From positions 1-9,742 of the forward strand of contig DKYC01000016.1 in NCBI GenBank assembly GCA_002492295.1: 9,742 nt of DNA. The letters are read 5' to 3'. The DNA is from Lachnospiraceae bacterium UBA7110 (lineage in GTDB: Bacteria; Bacillota; Clostridia; Lachnospirales; Lachnospiraceae). This document shows, one piece after another, positions 5,924 through 9,742 of this stretch; position 1 is the stretch's first letter; each line of letters begins with the position of its first letter. Both the position numbers and the translations under genes were made by a program. Below the pieces are notes generated by a model that saw only the letters and a list, made by a program, of their open reading frames with translations, made no database searches and was not told the origin of the DNA.

Positions 5924-7441
5924 TTATTTCCTTAAAATGATGTCTTTCATCTTTTTAAATACAAGAAGCTTATGATAAAGCAGCACATAAAAGACATTCG
6001 GCAAAGCAACACACACTGTTGCACGCAGTATCAAGTTTCCAATCTCACCGTAGTCGGGAAGCAGACTGCAGACAGTCCACGTCATGACAGCCAACACCAC
6101 CGTAACGACAGCGTATACTGCATGGTATCTAAAATAACTCCACATATACTGTATCCCGAAATAATGTTCAAATACAATTTGTGCACTCCATAAGGTTGAG
6201 AAAAAAAAGATTGTCAATATAGTGGCCATTATAATTCCATGTACTCCCCAATATTTTGCCAACAAAATATTCAGTACAATATTTACCAACGCTTCAACAA
6301 TACCCCTCCACCTATGATGCCACCACAATCCGTTTGTTGTTGAATATATAGAACGCACATTTCCCACATTTAAAAAATAGAAATAAATACACAGCAAAAC
6401 CACTACAGAATTAGGAAGCTGCATCTTTTCGCCCATCCATAACCGCATGAATGGCTGTGACAAACATAGAATACAAATCGCACTCCATCCGGCAATCCAC
6501 ATATACACAAAGTCAAGATTTTTCATTTCCTGAAAATTTTCCTCACGACTTTTTGTAACTACATGATTTCCAATTCCACCTGTTAGTGATGTAAGAAATA
6601 TTGATAAACTCCCTACCACTGATGACATAATATAATAGTAATTATTGTACATCGCTGTCATCGACAATCCCAGGAACGCTGATGTGCAAATGCTGTCAAA
6701 GGAATTGCGGGTCACTCCGCATACACGCGAAAGAAACGCTCCTGCAATCTGCTTCTTCATGTCATGCAGTATCTCGCGCGGAATCCTTCCGTAACAGTGG
6801 TATTGCGGAAACATTTTCTTTACCACAAGTGCGATTCGTATATTATTAGCCGCTGTGAATATGGGCATCATCAGAGTAAAAAGCAGGTAATTATGAAACC
6901 TCACCAATATGAAAATCTGCGATGCCGCAAGCAACAGTGTCACAAACATATTCGTTCGACTGCTAATGTCATCCCTCTGATAAACGACAATAAGCGATGA
7001 CATATATGCATACATAAAGTAACTGATAGCCGCATTTCCCAAATACACTAGATATAGAACTGTCAGGTTTATATCTGGCGGATAATCACCCGTAATCAGA
7101 TGTGGCAGAAACGGTATCAGTACCAAACCAATCACCAAAATAGCACACCCTATCAGTGCATACACTTTCCTGTAAAAATTCAGCAATGCATTGACAAGCC
7201 GCGTATTCCCCTCTGCCACTGGCTTGTACATACTGTATATGATGGCGCTTCCGAATCCCAGTTCAGTCAGGCTTAAGACCGACAGAATAGAGGAAAACAG
7301 ACTGCTAATACCCAAATACTGCTCACCCAGCACATATTGAATTATCGTCCTTGTGACAAACGGACACAATAGCGCCACGAATCGGTTTAATATACCGAAG
7401 AACATATTCCGTTTTGCGTTTTTTACAACACTCAACTCCAT
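5924..7441 (-). CDS. Wzx-like polysaccharide flippase (MOP/MATE superfamily)
   Basis: Predicted to move undecaprenyl-linked oligosaccharide repeat units from the inner to the outer face of the membrane. The 505-residue protein is hydrophobic throughout, with roughly 12-14 membrane helices. The N-terminus NAKRNMFFGILNRFVALLCP, then TRTIIQYVLGEQYLG and LTELGFGSAIIYSMYKP, is typical of Gram-positive polysaccharide-biosynthesis flippases. STTNGLWWHHRWRGIVEALVN (367-387) matches the conserved central segment of the same group. Length is normal. The start has only a modest GGGGAT about seven bases upstream, but the N-terminal match supports it. A 101-base AT-rich gap separates it from the glycosyltransferase upstream, so it may have an extra promoter. 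Base composition is intermediate between the AT-rich genes to its right and the richer genes to its left. The sugar specificity cannot be predicted. Confidence 0.9.
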   Translation of the reverse strand: MELSVVKNAKRNMFFGILNRFVALLCPFVTRTIIQYVLGEQYLGISSLFSSILSVLSLTELGFGSAIIYSMYKPVAEGNTRLVNALLNFYRKVYALIGCAILVIGLVLIPFLPHLITGDYPPDINLTVLYLVYLGNAAISYFMYAYMSSLIVVYQRDDISSRTNMFVTLLLAASQIFILVRFHNYLLFTLMMPIFTAANNIRIALVVKKMFPQYHCYGRIPREILHDMKKQIAGAFLSRVCGVTRNSFDSICTSAFLGLSMTAMYNNYYYIMSSVVGSLSIFLTSLTGGIGNHVVTKSREENFQEMKNLDFVYMWIAGWSAICILCLSQPFMRLWMGEKMQLPNSVVVLLCIYFYFLNVGNVRSIYSTTNGLWWHHRWRGIVEALVNIVLNILLAKYWGVHGIIMATILTIFFFSTLWSAQIVFEHYFGIQYMWSYFRYHAVYAVVTVVLAVMTWTVCSLLPDYGEIGNLILRATVCVALPNVFYVLLYHKLLVFKKMKDIILRK

Positions 7442-7542
7442 GCGATATCCCCATCTATCTAATTTTTGCTGAAAATCTTTATTAAATTAAAAATCACATA
7501 ATTTTAAACCTAATCCTATCTTATAAAAATATCAAATAATAT
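7442..7542 (-). other. AT-rich gap between glycosyltransferase and flippase genes
   Basis: About 100 very AT-rich bases. On the - strand TTGATA (7530-7535) resembles a -35 box, but the best sequence 17 bases on (TAGGTT) is a poor -10, so an internal promoter is possible but not shown. No stable hairpin with a T-run is seen, so nothing requires transcription to stop here. Confidence 0.3.
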
Positions 7543-8355
7543 TTAATATAATTTTCGAAAATGTTCCTTATGCGGCTCAACTCTAAAATAAGAAGAATTT
7601 CTTGAATTATTACCCAATGATAATACCTGGCTGCAAGAATATCCATGTTTCCATAAAACGTATGTAAAGCTCAATTGATCTCGTTTCGTATACTGTTGAA
7701 TCTGTCTCCACCAATCTTCCATTATTTCAATACAATCCGGATCATTATGCTTGCGAATCAATACATTTGTTTCAAATAATCCATAATGTTTTGGGAATTT
7801 ATCTTCTCTATACTTCTCCATCTGTCTCCTAATATCGTTTTCATCTGCAAACTCTTTGGCATATACAACTTTTGCTTCCCTGTATATGCAGTCTCTCGAT
7901 TGATGACGGTGAACTGCCATTATTTTGTTTTCAGCAATCATGGTATACACCAACGGCCTAATATCCGAAAGGATACAAATATTTCCATCAATATAAATTG
8001 TATAATCATACTCTGGGAAAAAAATATGAGGATGTGTTTTTATATATCGTGCCTGCATCAACGGCGTCATGTCAGATATATTTAAGTCCTGAATACTTTT
8101 CCTTTTCCATATTGTTTTTTTGTCCAACTCCAAGTCTGTAAATATATAATAATCAAAACTATTATCAATATATTCCGGCTCGTGTATATAATCATACCCA
8201 TTATTTACCGTGTATACTGCTATCTTACATTGTGGAGCCTTTTGATAATTGGGGACAAAAACATTAGGAAGCTGAACCTTTTTTAAAATTTTTCTTCTTT
8301 CAATCAAATAACCGCTAATCAAATATTTCCATAACTGGTTAAGGCTATTTACCAT
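7543..8355 (-). CDS. DUF616/TOD1-MUCI70-like glycosyltransferase
   Basis: Predicted cytoplasmic glycosyltransferase adding a sugar to the growing repeat unit; donor and acceptor are unknown. The 270-residue protein matches the DUF616 (TOD1/MUCI70 glycosyltransferase-like) pattern: KIAVYTVNNGYD (44-55), YYIFTD (69-74), an 'M.QARYIKTHPHIFFPEYDYTIYIDGN' block (100-125) with YIDGN in the place of a DxD metal/nucleotide-sugar motif, the HRHQSRDCIYREA segment (149-161) and RDQLSF (225-230). There is no signal peptide or clear membrane span; the basic N-terminal 30 residues could form an amphipathic membrane-contact helix. AGGAGG at 8367-8372, eleven bases before the ATG, gives the start. Only 18 bases separate it from the upstream polymerase stop, so the two are probably translationally coupled. 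The assignment to the fold is fairly firm; the activity is inferred from family and context. Confidence 0.75.
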   Translation of the reverse strand: MVNSLNQLWKYLISGYLIERRKILKKVQLPNVFVPNYQKAPQCKIAVYTVNNGYDYIHEPEYIDNSFDYYIFTDLELDKKTIWKRKSIQDLNISDMTPLMQARYIKTHPHIFFPEYDYTIYIDGNICILSDIRPLVYTMIAENKIMAVHRHQSRDCIYREAKVVYAKEFADENDIRRQMEKYREDKFPKHYGLFETNVLIRKHNDPDCIEIMEDWWRQIQQYTKRDQLSFTYVLWKHGYSCSQVLSLGNNSRNSSYFRVEPHKEHFRKLY

Positions 8356-8373
8356 ATTACTTTGAACCTCCTA

Positions 8374-9636
8374 TTAATGATACAAGCAAAAATCAATATT
8401 CCTTTTGTCTCTTTTTCTCAATATTAAGTAAATGAATACCATTGTCATTGCATAACCATAGTTGCTAAATTGAAATCTGCTCATGGTAAACAAAATTCCT
8501 TGGACTAACATTATTTTTTCACTCAAATATAAATAACTTCCACATTTAGATATGTTTTTCTCCTCTATATATCTGCAAATTAAACCAAATATGAAGGATT
8601 CTATAATGATTCCAATGACTCCGCCATCTCTATAAAAATCACCAAAACATGTTATAAAAAAATTCATACGTCCTTGTGGGGAAACACTTGTTACTGTAGT
8701 TTGAACTGCCATTGTAAAATCAGTAGCCTGCTGAATATAAACAGGATCCTCTATTCCGAAAAGATTTAGTATTCCAAATATAGGCTGTATAAATCCTTGA
8801 AAAGAATTTATTCCATATAAATAACCTATGCCAAACATATAGTTAGTATTGAGATTCTGTGCAAAATATACCAAGCCGCCACAATAATACATATATATAT
8901 TTTCGATAACATTAACCCGTCTCTCAAGCGTAGCTAAAATTACCATAACTACGATGATTACCATAATACAATATAATTTCCTGCGTAATTTATAATTTAT
9001 TTTTTTTAGATTAGTAAAGAGTAAGTATGCCAACGCTATAAATGTATGTACAATAACGTTTCTTCCTCCGGCAGCAAAAAACTGCAGAACTGTTAATATC
9101 ATTATTTTTAATATATATGATCCGGTAATTCGGTTATATATCATATCTACACAAAAAATAATCACGGAAGCCCTTAAATAAGGCAGCGCAAAATATCCTA
9201 ACAACATATTCCATTTTCCCGGTAAATTTAACTCATCTGTCGAACCAAGCATCGCTCGGGCATACGAAACGCCTCCATGTAATATATAGGGAATCATCAA
9301 AGCTATTCTCCATACTGTAATACCAACTGCCAGATATAAAAAAAAGTAAAACCATATAGATAAGTGAAATCCCTGTTTAATAGTTACAGTCACTTTTTTC
9401 CTGACAGTAAAAAATCTAATTGTCTCAAAGCCAATAAGATATGATGTTATCCCCAACGAAACATATACGTAAATCTTATCAGGCACTTTATATAAGCCGA
9501 AAAATCGAAATAACGAAAAAAAGCAAATTACAGTCCAAAAAAAACAAAAAATAAAATTTAAGGACGTTCTATTTTTTTTCTTATTCCATACTATAAACGT
9601 AACTATAGCTAAATATACTGTTAAAATATATTGCAT
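8374..9636 (-). CDS. Wzy-like oligosaccharide repeat-unit polymerase
   Basis: Predicted integral membrane protein joining lipid-linked repeat units into a long surface polysaccharide outside the membrane. Wzy proteins share little sequence, so the call rests on topology, family-like segments and context. It has about ten to twelve membrane segments and one large extracytoplasmic region near residues 250-340. FAAGGRN (193-199, counted from the upstream ATG) resembles the GGR motif of O-antigen polymerases. The segment SPQGRMNFFITCFGDFYRDGGVIGIIIESFIFGLI resembles the conserved C-terminal region, where a glycine-rich helix follows the loop. Two starts are possible: ATG at 9654 has AAAGGA directly against it with no spacing, whereas ATG at 9636 has GAGGG (9641-9645) at a usable spacing, so the shorter 420-residue form was chosen. 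The gene is strongly AT-rich. An O-antigen-ligase-like role is a less likely alternative. Confidence 0.78.
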   Translation of the reverse strand: MQYILTVYLAIVTFIVWNKKKNRTSLNFIFCFFWTVICFFSLFRFFGLYKVPDKIYVYVSLGITSYLIGFETIRFFTVRKKVTVTIKQGFHLSIWFYFFLYLAVGITVWRIALMIPYILHGGVSYARAMLGSTDELNLPGKWNMLLGYFALPYLRASVIIFCVDMIYNRITGSYILKIMILTVLQFFAAGGRNVIVHTFIALAYLLFTNLKKINYKLRRKLYCIMVIIVVMVILATLERRVNVIENIYMYYCGGLVYFAQNLNTNYMFGIGYLYGINSFQGFIQPIFGILNLFGIEDPVYIQQATDFTMAVQTTVTSVSPQGRMNFFITCFGDFYRDGGVIGIIIESFIFGLICRYIEEKNISKCGSYLYLSEKIMLVQGILFTMSRFQFSNYGYAMTMVFIYLILRKRDKRNIDFCLYH

Positions 9637-9654
9637 TACGCCCTCACTTAGCAT

Positions 9655-9742
9655 TCCTTTAAAATTTATCCATAATAATTAACAGCATATTGAATAAGAA
9701 ATGCAGCATTCCTAATATTTTAATATTTAACAATGAAATCAC
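9655..9742. other. AT-rich right-hand edge upstream of the polymerase gene
   Basis: The last 88 bases hold no supportable gene. They contain a small inverted repeat AATGCAGCATT (about 9702-9712) and a palindromic AT stretch near 9715-9729. The octamer GCATTCCT occurs both near the polymerase start (9651-9658) and at 9707-9714. No convincing promoter was found; the operon promoter probably lies beyond the window. Confidence 0.3.

Noticed and set aside
7442..7542. Insertion sequence remnant or attachment site at the composition change
   Set aside because: No terminal inverted repeats, target duplication, transposase fragment or tRNA end could be seen; only AT-rich DNA.
7786..8085. 99-residue + strand open frame within the glycosyltransferase gene
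   Set aside because: It is antisense to a gene with conserved motifs and a strong ribosome binding site, with no independent support.
1..9742. CRISPR array, tRNA or rRNA genes
   Set aside because: No regularly spaced repeats and no cloverleaf or rRNA-like segments were found on either strand by reading.

Overview
The window looks like a chromosomal segment of an anaerobic, low-to-mid GC Firmicute, most likely a Clostridia member of the Lachnospiraceae type. This rests on strong AGGAGG-type ribosome binding sites, an ammonium transporter fused to a P-II domain, an HD-GYP protein, and the family character of the flippase and acetyltransferase. No rRNA, marker gene or taxon-specific element is present, so the taxonomy is an inference.

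Left part (1-1976, + strand): a probable two-gene operon with a PlsC-type 1-acyl-glycerol-3-phosphate acyltransferase and, 33 bases downstream, an HD-GYP phosphohydrolase (predicted cyclic-di-GMP phosphodiesterase). It ends at a hairpin shared with the convergent ammonium transporter gene. Middle part (1995-4776, - strand): a 596-residue Amt channel with a C-terminal P-II regulatory domain, expressed from a good sigma-A-like promoter through an ~85-base leader carrying a perfect 16-bp hairpin. A GNAT acetyltransferase with an N-terminal extension lies upstream of it. A divergent intergenic region then leads to a + strand cyclophilin-type peptidyl-prolyl isomerase (5004-5525), followed by a hairpin that overlaps its stop codon.

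Right part (5624-9654, - strand): the 3' end of a surface-polysaccharide (capsule or exopolysaccharide) locus read right to left: a Wzy-like repeat-unit polymerase, a DUF616/TOD1-like glycosyltransferase, a Wzx-like flippase and a small XRE-family regulator. The polymerase and glycosyltransferase genes are much more AT-rich than the left half, and the flippase is intermediate, which suggests a mosaic, horizontally exchanged cassette. The initiating glycosyltransferase, the chain-length and export genes and the main promoter would lie beyond the right end. In the usual Wzx/Wzy scheme, cytoplasmic glycosyltransferases build a lipid-linked repeat unit, the flippase moves it across the membrane and Wzy polymerises it outside.

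I see no clearly new multi-gene system. The best leads are the self-contained Amt/P-II sensor-channel with altered P-II residues and a structured leader, the HD-GYP protein whose HDxGK motif reads HDxGM, and the DUF616-type transferase inside a Wzx/Wzy cassette.
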